Assembly: GCF_000283515.1 (NCBI RefSeq)
Contig: NC_015976.1
Location: forward strand, 248,001 to 312,000
DNA length: 64,000 nucleotides
Direction of reading: 5' to 3'
DNA from: Sphingobium sp. SYK-6
GTDB lineage: Bacteria > Pseudomonadota > Alphaproteobacteria > Sphingomonadales > Sphingomonadaceae
Both the position numbers and the translations under genes were made by a program. Below are positions 18,807 to 27,022 of this stretch, piece by piece (position 1 is the stretch's first letter; each line of letters begins with the position of its first letter). The notes beneath the pieces are model-generated. The model saw only the letters and a program-made list of their open reading frames with translations, was not told the DNA's origin and searched no databases.

Positions 18807-19259
18807 TCATGCCGCGCGCAGGCGGTTGAACCGCTCTATCCAGTCGGCTGGCTGACGACGCGGGCGCCCCGTGGGATCGACGAAGGCCACGGTCACGTCC
18901 GCCTGTGCCAGCAACACGTCGCCCCGCCACACGGCCTGGGCGATCACGCATCGCGCGCCGCCCACATCCTCGAGGCGACTGCGCACGAGCAGGTCATCGT
19001 CCAGCCGGGCGGGGGCACGATAGCGAAGGTCCGCACGCGATACGGCATAATGGCCCAGCCCCTGCTCCACGGCGGCGCGCTGGTCGATCCCCGCCACGCG
19101 CAGCATGTCCGAGCGCGCGCGCTCCATGTAGCGCAGGAAATTGGCATGGTAGACGACGCCCGACAGGTCGGTATCCTCATAATAGACGCGCAGCGGGAAC
19201 AGGTGCTCCGCGCCCTCGAAAAAGCCCGAGGCGGGCAGAGGTTCCGGCTTGGTCGGCAT
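18807..19259 (-). CDS. ybgC: Tol-Pal-associated acyl-CoA thioesterase YbgC
   Basis: 150 residues with a single hot-dog fold. The signature YYEDTDLSGVVYHANFLRYMERAR is present (read from residue 26), with Asp31 in the position of the catalytic Asp of E. coli YbgC and His38 following. The start MPTKPEP at 19259 was chosen because the longer frame upstream is low in conserved character. First gene of the ybgC-tolQRAB-pal order that is conserved across proteobacteria. Confidence 0.94.
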   Translation of the reverse strand: MPTKPEPLPASGFFEGAEHLFPLRVYYEDTDLSGVVYHANFLRYMERARSDMLRVAGIDQRAAVEQGLGHYAVSRADLRYRAPARLDDDLLVRSRLEDVGGARCVIAQAVWRGDVLLAQADVTVAFVDPTGRPRRQPADWIERFNRLRAA

Positions 19260-19483
19260 GAAGCGACCATAAGGGAGCGGATTCGCCGGGGGAAGGGAAA
19301 ATGCCCCCCGCGTTCCGCTCGCGCCGGTCCTTTTCCGGGCGACCTTCCCCGCGCCCGCTCCAGCGGCACCTTCGGCGCTGGGGCACCCGCTTCCAAAAGA
19401 CGCGCGATGGCACCGAAAAGGCCTTGATCTCGGGGCTGGCGCGATGAAGGAATCATCGCGGGTCATGACGGGGTGGGGATCGC

Positions 19484-22336
19484 ATGAAGACATATCTGGC
19501 CGGCTGGGGCGCCGGCGCCATTCTTGCACCGCTGCTTTTCATCGGGCTGGCGATGCCGGGCGTGGCGAAAGCCCCCGTGGATCGCAGCAGGCTCGATGAT
19601 CTGATCGCGCGCGCTGATGCCGCCGACCCCGATTCCGATCCGGAAGCTTACCGCGCGCTGGGCGCGGCGGCGCTTGCCGAAGCGAAGCGTCTCTACCCCG
19701 CGGGTCATCCCGAAGTCGCGGCACGGGAGCTCTCTGTAGCGCAGAGCATGGCGACCCGCGGCGAGATGGCCGAAGCGCTGGCGATGCTGGACCGGATCAT
19801 TCCCGTGCTGGCGGGCGCCGTCTCCGATCCGGCCTACCGGGCCTCCTGGCGCAACGCGCTGGGGACGCGGGGCTATATCCTGAACTTCCAGGGCGATCAT
19901 GCCGGCGCCTTGGCCATCACCGAGCAGGTCGTCGCCGATTTCGCGGCCGATCCGGCAGCCGGACTGTCCAAGGACCGGGCCACAGCGCTCAGCAACCTTG
20001 CCGCTTCCTATCTCGAGCACGGCCGGCTGGAGGATGCGCTCGCCCGCAATGCCGAGGCCATCGACATCGCGCTGAAGCTGCCGCAAGTGCCGGTCGACGT
20101 CGGCATCTGGTATGGCAATCGCGTCGTCTACCTCTACACGGCCGGCCGCACCGAGGACGCGATCACCACGGCGCAGACCGCGATCGCCCGCCTCGGCCCG
20201 GCCATCGGCCCCGAGCACGCGATGATGGCCAATCTCCATGCCAATCTCGGCGCCATCATGCTGCGGGTGAACCGGCCCCGCGACGCCATGCCCATGATCC
20301 GGCGCGCATACGAGCTGCTCGAGAAGGCCGCGGGCGCGCCGACGCAGACCAGCGCGACGATGCGCGTGCAGTTCGCGCAGGCCCTCGTCCGGGCGGGGCA
20401 GTTCGAGGATGCCGTCGCCTTCCTGGAGGTGGCGACGCCGATCATCGACGCGCAGCTGGGCAACCAGAGCGACCGGGCCCTCAATGCGCGCGACACGCTG
20501 CTCGTGGCGCTGATCGGCGTGGGCGATGGCGCGCAAGCGCAGGCGCTGGCGCAGCAGCTGGTGGCTGTGCGGGACGAGCGGTTGCCGGCGGGACATCGCG
20601 ACCGGGCCAATGCCCGGGACAATCTGGCGAAGGCGGCGTTCGCCAATGCCGACTGGCCCACAGCCGCGCGCGCGGCGGAGGAAGCGGTGAGCCTTCGCGC
20701 GGCAATGCTCCCGGCCAGCCATCCCGACCTGTTGCTCGCCCGGGCCATGATGCTGCGCGTGCAGGACCGTGCCAACACGCGCGATGCCGCCGCGCTGCTT
20801 GCGGAGGCGCGGAGCCTGTTTGAGGCAATGGTGCTCAATGCGAATCTGCTGCGCGGCTCGGCGCAGGCGGAACGGCAGCGGCCCGCCTATGGCTGGCTGG
20901 CCGAGCTGTTCGCGCGGCGCGGCGCGGTCGAGGAGGCTTTCCAGGCGCAGCAATGGGCGGCGCGCACTGCGCTCGACGACGTGCTGGCCATCGCCGCGCT
21001 GGAGCGCGCCACCGCGACCGGCCCGGACCTCGCCGCGCTGATCGGTGAGCGGCGCCAGCTCCTCGCGGCACGGCAGGGACTGGAAGCGCAGCTGGACGCC
21101 AATCTCGGCAAGCCGGACGCGACATTCGATCTGGCGGGTCTCTCGACGGCGCTGGAAGCGAACCTCGCCGAGATCGCGCGGCTCGATGCATCGCTGGACG
21201 CCGAAGAGCGGGCGCGCCTGTTCTTCCGCCCTTCCACGCTGGCGGAGGTCCGGGCCGCAAGCGATCCGCGCACCCTCACGCTCATGATCACCGCGCTGGA
21301 CCAGATGCATCTGGTGACGGCCATCGATGGCCGCAGGGTGCGGCAATATGAAATCGACGCCGCCGCCCCCATCGCCGCACTGGTCGCGCGGCTGCGCTCC
21401 GCGCTCGACATGGGCGAGGCGTCGACATTCGACAGGGACGCGGCCGCGCAGCTCCATGCGCTGCTCTTCCCGCGCGACATCGCGGCGATGATGCGGCCCG
21501 CCCGGCGGCTCGCGATCATCGCCAATGGCGCGCTGGGCGCTCTCCCTCTCGGCCTCCTCGTGCCGGACATCCGGTCGCGCGACTATCTGGCGGACCGCCA
21601 TGTGATCAGCCGCCTCGTCCGCGCGCCGCGCGCCGGGCAGTCGACGCAGGAGGCTGCGATATCGGGCGCGGCCCTGATCGCGCTCGGGGGCGTGGAAGGG
21701 CGGCAGGCCGGCGCGCGAATGGCCATGCGTTCGGCCGGGACAGCGCAGGCGATCAATGCCCTGGCCGATCTGCCCGAGGCCCGCCGGGAGCTGGCCACCC
21801 TGGCGCAAGCGCTTGGCGCGCAGGCGCCGCAGATCTTCACCGGGGCGGCCGCAACCAAGGCGCGGCTGCGCGCTCTGGATGTCCCGCCAGACGCCATCCT
21901 CGCCTTTGCGACGCATGGCCTCGTGGCCGGCGATCTGGACGGGCTGGCCGAGCCTGCCTTGCTGCTCACGCCGGAAGGCGAGGACGACGGACTGCTCAAG
22001 CCCAGCGAGATCGGCCGGCTTGACCTGCCGGCCGGGCTCGTCATCCTCTCGGCCTGCAACACCGCCGGCGCGGCTTCGGGCGATCGGCCGCAGCTGTCCG
22101 GCCTCGTGCAGGGCTTCTTCCTGGCCGGGGCCCGGCGCGTGATGGCGAGCCACTGGCTGGTGCGCGACGACATGGCCCGCCGGCTCTCGGTGGGCACGGT
22201 TCGCGCCATCCGTGAGGGCATGGACCCGGCGGGCGCGCTCGGCAGGGCCATCCGCACGGTCCGCACCGGCAAGGACGGCGAAGCCGCGGTGGACCATCCG
22301 GCACTCTGGGCGCCGTTCGAACTCTTCTCTGGTTGA
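19484..22336 (+). CDS. Exported TPR-CHAT protein (caspase-like peptidase domain)
   Basis: 950 residues. The N-terminus (MKTYLAGWGAGAILAPLLF, then IGLAMPGVAKA) looks like a signal peptide, so the protein is probably periplasmic. Residues about 60-430 are helical tetratricopeptide-like repeats (for example LSNLAASYLEHGRLEDALARNAE read in two parts, and ANLHANLGAIMLRVNRP). The C-terminal 300 residues are a CHAT domain: hydrophobic strand LAIIANGALGALPLGLL, catalytic-type His811 in FATHGLV, and Cys858 in LSACNTA, then GFFLAGARRVMASHW. CHAT domains are caspase-like peptidases. It is divergent from ybgC and convergent with sspB. Substrate unknown; a stand-alone gene here, with no effector or CRISPR genes beside it. 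Confidence 0.88.
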   Translation: MKTYLAGWGAGAILAPLLFIGLAMPGVAKAPVDRSRLDDLIARADAADPDSDPEAYRALGAAALAEAKRLYPAGHPEVAARELSVAQSMATRGEMAEALAMLDRIIPVLAGAVSDPAYRASWRNALGTRGYILNFQGDHAGALAITEQVVADFAADPAAGLSKDRATALSNLAASYLEHGRLEDALARNAEAIDIALKLPQVPVDVGIWYGNRVVYLYTAGRTEDAITTAQTAIARLGPAIGPEHAMMANLHANLGAIMLRVNRPRDAMPMIRRAYELLEKAAGAPTQTSATMRVQFAQALVRAGQFEDAVAFLEVATPIIDAQLGNQSDRALNARDTLLVALIGVGDGAQAQALAQQLVAVRDERLPAGHRDRANARDNLAKAAFANADWPTAARAAEEAVSLRAAMLPASHPDLLLARAMMLRVQDRANTRDAAALLAEARSLFEAMVLNANLLRGSAQAERQRPAYGWLAELFARRGAVEEAFQAQQWAARTALDDVLAIAALERATATGPDLAALIGERRQLLAARQGLEAQLDANLGKPDATFDLAGLSTALEANLAEIARLDASLDAEERARLFFRPSTLAEVRAASDPRTLTLMITALDQMHLVTAIDGRRVRQYEIDAAAPIAALVARLRSALDMGEASTFDRDAAAQLHALLFPRDIAAMMRPARRLAIIANGALGALPLGLLVPDIRSRDYLADRHVISRLVRAPRAGQSTQEAAISGAALIALGGVEGRQAGARMAMRSAGTAQAINALADLPEARRELATLAQALGAQAPQIFTGAAATKARLRALDVPPDAILAFATHGLVAGDLDGLAEPALLLTPEGEDDGLLKPSEIGRLDLPAGLVILSACNTAGAASGDRPQLSGLVQGFFLAGARRVMASHWLVRDDMARRLSVGTVRAIREGMDPAGALGRAIRTVRTGKDGEAAVDHPALWAPFELFSG

Positions 22337-22405
22337 GGGCCCCGCGCGCGGGGAGTGGACGCTTCGGAAAGCCAGCGACCGGGGACAGGCCGGTCGCCGA
22401 GACGC

Positions 22406-22885
22406 CTACTTCTTCTTGCCGAAGTCGATCGTCACCACGTTCGAGCCCTCATCGCCATCGATCGCGGGCTCGTCATTCTCCGCCGCGTCATGGGGATCGG
22501 GCTCGTCGCCACTGTCCTGCACCTGGAACTCCAGGCTGAAGTTCACCGCAGGATCCACGAAGAAACGCAGCGCGGCAAACGGGATCACCAGATGCGCCGG
22601 CACCTGATTGAAGGTCAGACTCACCTCGAACGTGTCCGCCCCGACCTTCAGGTCCCAGAACTTGTGCTGAAGCACGATGGTCATCTCGTCGGGAAAGCGC
22701 TCGACCAGCCGCTGCGGAATGCTGACGCCGGGTGCCTGCGTCTTAAATGTGATGTAGAAATGATGGTTGCCGGGCAGCGCCCCGGTCCGCTCGATATCCT
22801 TGAGCACGCGCCCCGGTATGGCGCGAAGGGCTTCCTGGACGATCTCGTCATAGGGAATCAAGCTGTCAGGCGTCTCGTCCGTCAT
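22406..22885 (-). CDS. sspB: SspB-type ClpXP adaptor (alphaproteobacterial)
   Basis: 159 residues. The central beta fold reads HFYITFKTQAPGVSIPQRLVERFP and EMTIVLQHKFWDLKV (each read in parts), typical of SspB, which tethers ssrA-tagged and other substrates to ClpXP. A disordered acidic linker follows and the end NVVTIDFGKKK matches the ClpX-binding tail of SspB. ATG 22885 was chosen because the family N-terminus begins there; the frame is open further upstream. Divergent from hisB by 127 bases. Confidence 0.9.
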   Translation of the reverse strand: MTDETPDSLIPYDEIVQEALRAIPGRVLKDIERTGALPGNHHFYITFKTQAPGVSIPQRLVERFPDEMTIVLQHKFWDLKVGADTFEVSLTFNQVPAHLVIPFAALRFFVDPAVNFSLEFQVQDSGDEPDPHDAAENDEPAIDGDEGSNVVTIDFGKKK

Positions 22886-23012
22886 GGCCACAGTCCTAGC
22901 GCAGAGGACGGGGTGGTCAAGCGGGGAGCGGCGCCGGGCGTTCATGTCGCGGCGCTCCGGCCATGGGAGAAGCACGTTGCGCCCCTGCGCGAGCGCGCTA
23001 TAGGCCGCAGCC

Positions 23013-23600
23013 ATGCGCACGGCAGAAATCAGCAGGAAGACCGCGGAAACGTCCATCGACGTGCGGGTCAATCTCGACGGGACGGGCACCTACGCCATCT
23101 CGACCGGCATCGGTTTCCTCGATCACATGCTCGAGCAGCTGTCGCGCCACTCGCTGATCGATCTCGACGTGAAGACGGTCGGCGACCTGCATGTCGACCA
23201 GCATCACACCACGGAAGATACCGGCATTGCGGTCGGCGAGGCGATTGCCAAGGCGCTGGGCGACAAGCGCGGCATCCGCCGTTATGGCGAAGCGCATTCG
23301 CCCATGGACGAGACGTTGACGCGCGTCGCGCTGGATATCAGCGGCCGACCCTGGCTGGTCTGGAAAGTGCAGATCGGCATGCAGCGCCTCGGCGAATGGG
23401 ATACCGAGCTGATCGAGCACTGGTTCCAGAGCTTCGCCCAGAGCGCCGGCATCACGCTTCATGTCGAGACGCTGTACGGCTCCAACAACCATCACATCGT
23501 CGAGAGCTGCTTCAAGGGGCTGGCACGGGCGCTGCGCAGCGCGGTGGAGATCGACCCGCGCAAGAGTGATGCGATCCCCTCCACCAAGGGCGTGCTGTAG
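23013..23600 (+). CDS. hisB: Imidazoleglycerol-phosphate dehydratase HisB
   Basis: Sixth step of histidine synthesis: dehydrates imidazoleglycerol phosphate to imidazoleacetol phosphate. 195 residues, the size of the monofunctional enzyme. The metal-binding motifs are intact: [35 protein letters not shown], and the C-terminal [20 protein letters not shown] with [10 protein letters not shown]. First gene of a his cluster; hisH follows 6 bases after the stop. Confidence 0.98.
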   Translation: MRTAEISRKTAETSIDVRVNLDGTGTYAISTGIGFLDHMLEQLSRHSLIDLDVKTVGDLHVDQHHTTEDTGIAVGEAIAKALGDKRGIRRYGEAHSPMDETLTRVALDISGRPWLVWKVQIGMQRLGEWDTELIEHWFQSFAQSAGITLHVETLYGSNNHHIVESCFKGLARALRSAVEIDPRKSDAIPSTKGVL

Positions 23601-23606
23601 GGCGCC

Positions 23607-24221
23607 ATGACCGTCGCCCTCATCGATTATGGCGCCGGCAACCTGCACTCGGTGCACAATGCCCTGAGAGCGGCCGGCGCGCATGGCGTGGTCATCACGG
23701 CCGATGCCGAGGTCGTTCGCCGCGCGGATCGTGTCGTGCTGCCGGGTGTCGGCGCGTTTCGCGCCTGCATCGAGCCGCTGCGGGCCATACCGGGCATGAT
23801 CGACGCCATGCGGGAAGCAGTGTTCGATGGCGGGCGGCCGTTCCTGGGCATCTGCGTAGGCATGCAATTGCTCGCTGATGCGGGCGAGGAATTCGGCCGT
23901 CACACCGGTCTCGGCTGGGTTCCGGGAACGGTGCGGCTGATCGAGCCGACAGTCCCCGGCATCAAGGTGCCGCATATGGGCTGGAACGATGTGACGCCGG
24001 CGGCGGCGCATCCGCTGCTCGTTCCCGGCGAGGCCTATTTCCTGCACAGCTATCATTTCGCGGCGGCTGATCCGGCGCATGTCATGGCCGTCACGGACCA
24101 TGGCGGGGCGCTGGTGGCGGCCGTCGGCCGGGACAATATCCTCGGCGTGCAGTTTCATCCCGAGAAGAGCCAGGCTTACGGTCTCGCGACGCTCGCACGC
24201 TTTCTGGAGTGGAAGCCATGA
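23607..24221 (+). CDS. hisH: Imidazole glycerol phosphate synthase glutaminase subunit HisH
   Basis: 204 residues, class I glutamine amidotransferase. It supplies ammonia to HisF. Motifs: IDYGAGNLHSV, the oxyanion strand VLPGVGAFRAC, the nucleophile elbow FLGICVGMQLL, and the His/Glu dyad region GVQFHPEKSQAYG. Its stop overlaps the hisA start by four bases. Confidence 0.98.
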   Translation: MTVALIDYGAGNLHSVHNALRAAGAHGVVITADAEVVRRADRVVLPGVGAFRACIEPLRAIPGMIDAMREAVFDGGRPFLGICVGMQLLADAGEEFGRHTGLGWVPGTVRLIEPTVPGIKVPHMGWNDVTPAAAHPLLVPGEAYFLHSYHFAAADPAHVMAVTDHGGALVAAVGRDNILGVQFHPEKSQAYGLATLARFLEWKP

Positions 24222-24973
24222 GCGCTGCCGGCGGCATCCCGCCCTTCATCGTCTTCCCCGCGATCGACCTCAAGGGCGGGCAGGTCGTGCGGCTGGCGGA
24301 AGGCGACATGGACCGCGCCACCGTCTATGGTGACGATCCGGCCCATCAGGCGCGGCTGTTCGCCGAGCAGGGCTCCGATTTCCTCCACGTGGTGGATCTT
24401 GATGGCTCCTTTGCCGGCCGTGCCGTCAATGGCGCCGCGATCGCTTCGATCGTCGCGGCCTTTCCGGGGCATGTCCAGCTTGGCGGCGGCATCCGGGACG
24501 CGCAGGCGGTCCAGGGCTGGTTCGAGGTCGGCGTGTCGCGCGTGGTCATCGGCACGGCGGCGCTCAAGAACCCGCAATTCGTGAAGGACATGGCAGCCGC
24601 TTATCCGGGCGGCATCGTGGTTGCAGTGGATGCGCGCGACGGCATGATCGCCACGGACGGCTGGGCGGAGAAATCGGACATGCCGGTCGTCGACCTCGCG
24701 CGCCGGTTCGAGGATGCCGGGGTGGCATCGCTGCTCTTCACGGACGTGGGACGCGACGGGCTGCTCAAGGGCGTCAATATCGAGGCGACCGTCGATCTTG
24801 CCCGGGCGGTGGACATCCCGGTCATCGCCAGCGGCGGTGTGGCCGGCATTTCGGACATCCGCATCCTCAGCCTCCATGCCGGAGACGGGATCGAAGGCGT
24901 CGTGACCGGGCGCGCGCTTTATGACGGGCGGCTCGATCTGCGCACAGCGATCGAAGTGGCCAGCGCGGCATGA
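24218..24973 (+). CDS. hisA: ProFAR isomerase HisA
   Basis: 251 residues, (beta-alpha)8 barrel that isomerises ProFAR to PRFAR. It begins with [13 protein letters not shown] (catalytic Asp) and carries the half-barrel phosphate sites QLGGGIRD and VIASGGVAG. The ATG at 24218 overlaps the hisH stop (ATGA) and has GGAG about 12 bases upstream; an in-frame ATG at 24209 lies within hisH and is less likely. Overlaps hisF by four bases. Confidence 0.97.
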   Translation: MSAAGGIPPFIVFPAIDLKGGQVVRLAEGDMDRATVYGDDPAHQARLFAEQGSDFLHVVDLDGSFAGRAVNGAAIASIVAAFPGHVQLGGGIRDAQAVQGWFEVGVSRVVIGTAALKNPQFVKDMAAAYPGGIVVAVDARDGMIATDGWAEKSDMPVVDLARRFEDAGVASLLFTDVGRDGLLKGVNIEATVDLARAVDIPVIASGGVAGISDIRILSLHAGDGIEGVVTGRALYDGRLDLRTAIEVASAA

Positions 24974-25734
24974 CCGTCCGCACCCGGATCATTCCCTGCC
25001 TCGACGTGGCCAACGGCCGGGTCGTGAAGGGCGTCAATTTCGTCGACCTGCGGGACGCCGGCGATCCGGTGGAGCAGGCACGGGTCTACGACGCAGCCGG
25101 CGCGGACGAACTGTGCTTCCTCGACATCACGGCCAGTCACGAGGATCGCGGCACTCTGCTCGATATCGTCGCGCGGACGGCCGAAGTGTGCTTCATGCCG
25201 CTCACTGTGGGGGGCGGCGTGCGCTCCGCCGCCGATGCGCGGGCGCTGCTGCTTGCCGGGGCGGACAAGGTGGCGGTGAACAGCGCCGCCGTCGCGCGCC
25301 CGGAGCTCGTGGGCGAGATCGCGGACAGGTTCGGCAGCCAGTGCGTCGTGGCCTCGGTCGATGCGCGGCGCAGTGGCCCCGGACGTTGGGAGATCTTCAC
25401 TCATGGCGGCCGCCGCGCGACAGGTATCGACGCGATTGCCCATGCGCTGCGACTGGCGGCGCTGGGGGCAGGCGAGCTGCTGGTCACGTCCATGGACAGC
25501 GACGGGACGCGGCAGGGCTATGACATCGAGCTGATCCGCACGATTGCCGACGCCGCACCGGTGCCGGTGGTGGCGAGCGGCGGGGTAGGTACGCTCGACC
25601 ATCTTGTCGAAGGCGTGAAATCGGGCCATGCGAGTGCCGTTCTGGCGGCATCCATCTTTCACTTCGGGCAGCATAGCGTTAAGGAGGCACGGTTGGCGCT
25701 TGCGGCCGCCGGGGTTCCCGTCCGCAGTGCATGA
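24970..25734 (+). CDS. hisF: Imidazole glycerol phosphate synthase cyclase subunit HisF
   Basis: 254 residues, (beta-alpha)8 barrel partner of HisH that forms imidazole glycerol phosphate and AICAR. Motifs: [20 protein letters not shown] (Asp in the first strand), [33 protein letters not shown] (second catalytic Asp) and [12 protein letters not shown]. Translationally coupled to hisA by a four-base overlap. Last of the four tightly packed his genes. Confidence 0.98.
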   Translation: MTVRTRIIPCLDVANGRVVKGVNFVDLRDAGDPVEQARVYDAAGADELCFLDITASHEDRGTLLDIVARTAEVCFMPLTVGGGVRSAADARALLLAGADKVAVNSAAVARPELVGEIADRFGSQCVVASVDARRSGPGRWEIFTHGGRRATGIDAIAHALRLAALGAGELLVTSMDSDGTRQGYDIELIRTIADAAPVPVVASGGVGTLDHLVEGVKSGHASAVLAASIFHFGQHSVKEARLALAAAGVPVRSA

Positions 25735-25769
25735 GTGCCTGAGGGTCGCATTCCTTATCGTGACGAACG

Positions 25770-25783
25770 CCGGCTCGAGCCGG
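25770..25783. repeat. 14-bp perfect palindrome after hisF
   Basis: CCGGCTCGAGCCGG lies 36 bases after the hisF stop in the gap before the small membrane protein gene. With no internal loop and no T-run, it is not a good terminator. It could be a short dispersed palindromic element or a protein site. Confidence 0.4.
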
Positions 25784-25820
25784 GCGCGATGACAGTGATT
25801 GTCCTTGTGGGGGGACGGAT

Positions 25821-26039
25821 ATGAAGCTTGGCATGGGCTTGCGCATGCTGCTGGCAGCTGTGCTTATCGGCGGAGCGATGCTCGGCATCGCTGCGATCTT
25901 CTATGCGCCCGCAAATGGCGCGGCACCAGGTTCCCGAACGCCTGACTGGGCGCTCCTTGCTGCGGCGGGCGCGGCATTCCTCATCGGCAGGCTTGTCATC
26001 CGGAGCGGCCCGAGGCCTGACCGGAAGCAGCGCCGCTGA
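25821..26039 (+). CDS. Small two-helix membrane protein of unknown function
   Basis: 72 residues: two hydrophobic segments (LRMLLAAVLIGGAMLGIAAIF and WALLAAAGAAFLIGRLVI) separated by a short polar, Pro/Gly-rich loop, and a strongly basic tail (RSGPRPDRKQRR). The ATG at 25821 follows a purine-rich GGGGGGAC. It sits between hisF and hisE. No histidine-pathway function is suggested by the sequence. No family recognised. Confidence 0.6.
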   Translation: MKLGMGLRMLLAAVLIGGAMLGIAAIFYAPANGAAPGSRTPDWALLAAAGAAFLIGRLVIRSGPRPDRKQRR

Positions 26040-26179
26040 ACACAGCCGGCCCGGCGACAGGCGGCAGCAGCCGCCCGCCTGCGTTGCACCGGAAAGACAC
26101 TTCCCAAACGCTGTCCCCGTCGCGCGCAGCGCGCAAAATCCATTGACGGCGGACGCCGCAGCGGCAAGGACGTCGCCCC

Positions 26180-26497
26180 ATGGAGACATTGGCTCGCCTC
26201 GAGAAACGGATTCAGGACAGGCGCGGCGCCGACCCCGCGACCTCCTATGTGGCGAAACTCTTCCGGTCCGGCCGGCCCAAGATCGCGCAGAAGCTGGGGG
26301 AGGAAGCGGTCGAGACCGTGATCGCCGCTCTCGGGAGCGATCCGGATGCGCTGACCGGCGAGGCTGCGGACCTGATGTTCCATCTCATCGTCCTGCTGTC
26401 CGATTGCGGCGTCAGCCTGGCGGATGTCTGCGCCGAGCTGGACCGGCGGGAAGGCGTCTCCGGCATCGTCGAGAAATCGTCCCGCCCGAAGGAGTAG
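26180..26497 (+). CDS. hisE: Phosphoribosyl-ATP pyrophosphatase HisE
   Basis: Second step of histidine synthesis: hydrolyses PR-ATP to PR-AMP. 105 residues, all-alpha MazG-like fold with the metal-binding motif KLGEEAVETVIAA and EAADLMFHLIVLL (E-E and E-x-x-D clusters). Separated from hisF by 445 bases that hold the small membrane gene. The HIT gene starts 4 bases after its stop. Confidence 0.96.
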   Translation: METLARLEKRIQDRRGADPATSYVAKLFRSGRPKIAQKLGEEAVETVIAALGSDPDALTGEAADLMFHLIVLLSDCGVSLADVCAELDRREGVSGIVEKSSRPKE

Positions 26498-26501
26498 AGC
26501 C

Positions 26502-26879
26502 GTGCCCATCGATCCCACGCTCCCCTATGACGAGGGAAATATCTTCGCGCGGATCCTGCGCGGGGAAATCCCGAACAAGACGGTCTACGAGGATGAGCAC
26601 GTCCTCGCCTTCCACGACATATCGCCCAAGGCGCCGACCCATGTGCTGGTCATCCCCAAGGGCGCCTATGTGAGTTGGGATGATTTTTCCAGCCGCGCCA
26701 GCGATGCGGAAATCGGCGCTTATGTCCGCGCCATCGGGCTGATCGCGCGCGAGGCGGGGCTGGTCGAGCCGGGCTATCGGCTGCTCGCCAATGTCGGCGA
26801 GGACGGCGGGCAGGAAGTGCCCCACCTCCATATCCACATATTCGGCGGAAAGCCGCTGGGGCCGATGCTGGCCCGCTGA
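26502..26879 (+). CDS. HIT family nucleotide hydrolase/transferase (HINT-like)
   Basis: 125 residues. The histidine triad is VPHLHIHIFGG with His108, His110 and His112; His110 is the expected nucleophile. The N-terminal NIFARILRGEIP is typical of bacterial HinT/PKCI proteins, which cleave adenosine phosphoramidates. The GTG at 26502 is chosen because AAGGAG at 26489-26494 lies 7 bases upstream. Only 4 bases separate it from hisE, so it is probably cotranscribed with it. Confidence 0.93.
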   Translation: MPIDPTLPYDEGNIFARILRGEIPNKTVYEDEHVLAFHDISPKAPTHVLVIPKGAYVSWDDFSSRASDAEIGAYVRAIGLIAREAGLVEPGYRLLANVGEDGGQEVPHLHIHIFGGKPLGPMLAR

Positions 26880-26934
26880 CCCTCGGCCGGGCGCATCGGC
26901 GGGTTTCGCGCCACCGCGCCGGACTGCTTCGCAC

Positions 26935-26962
26935 TTGCACCCAATGATTTAGTCTCTAGTCT
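26935..26962 (+). promoter_or_regulatory. Candidate promoter of the amino-acid permease gene
   Basis: TTGCAC (26935-26940), 16 bases, TAGTCT (26957-26962). The transcript would have a leader of about 54 bases that contains a 6-bp hairpin (26982-26987 with 26996-27001) and two copies of GCACATCGA (26987-26995 and 27001-27009). Confidence 0.4.
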
Positions 26963-27022
26963 GCCTCCCCATTCAGGGGGACAGCGGCACATCGACCGCT
27001 GCACATCGAAAGAGACAAGCGC

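Noticed and set aside
19463..22297. 944-codon minus-strand frame opposite the TPR-CHAT gene
   Set aside because: No recognisable motif; the plus-strand protein has a signal peptide, TPRs and CHAT catalytic motifs.
19484..22336. CRISPR-linked TPR-CHAT (Craspase-type) system
   Set aside because: No repeat array, no effector or Cas gene nearby, and the protein carries a signal peptide.
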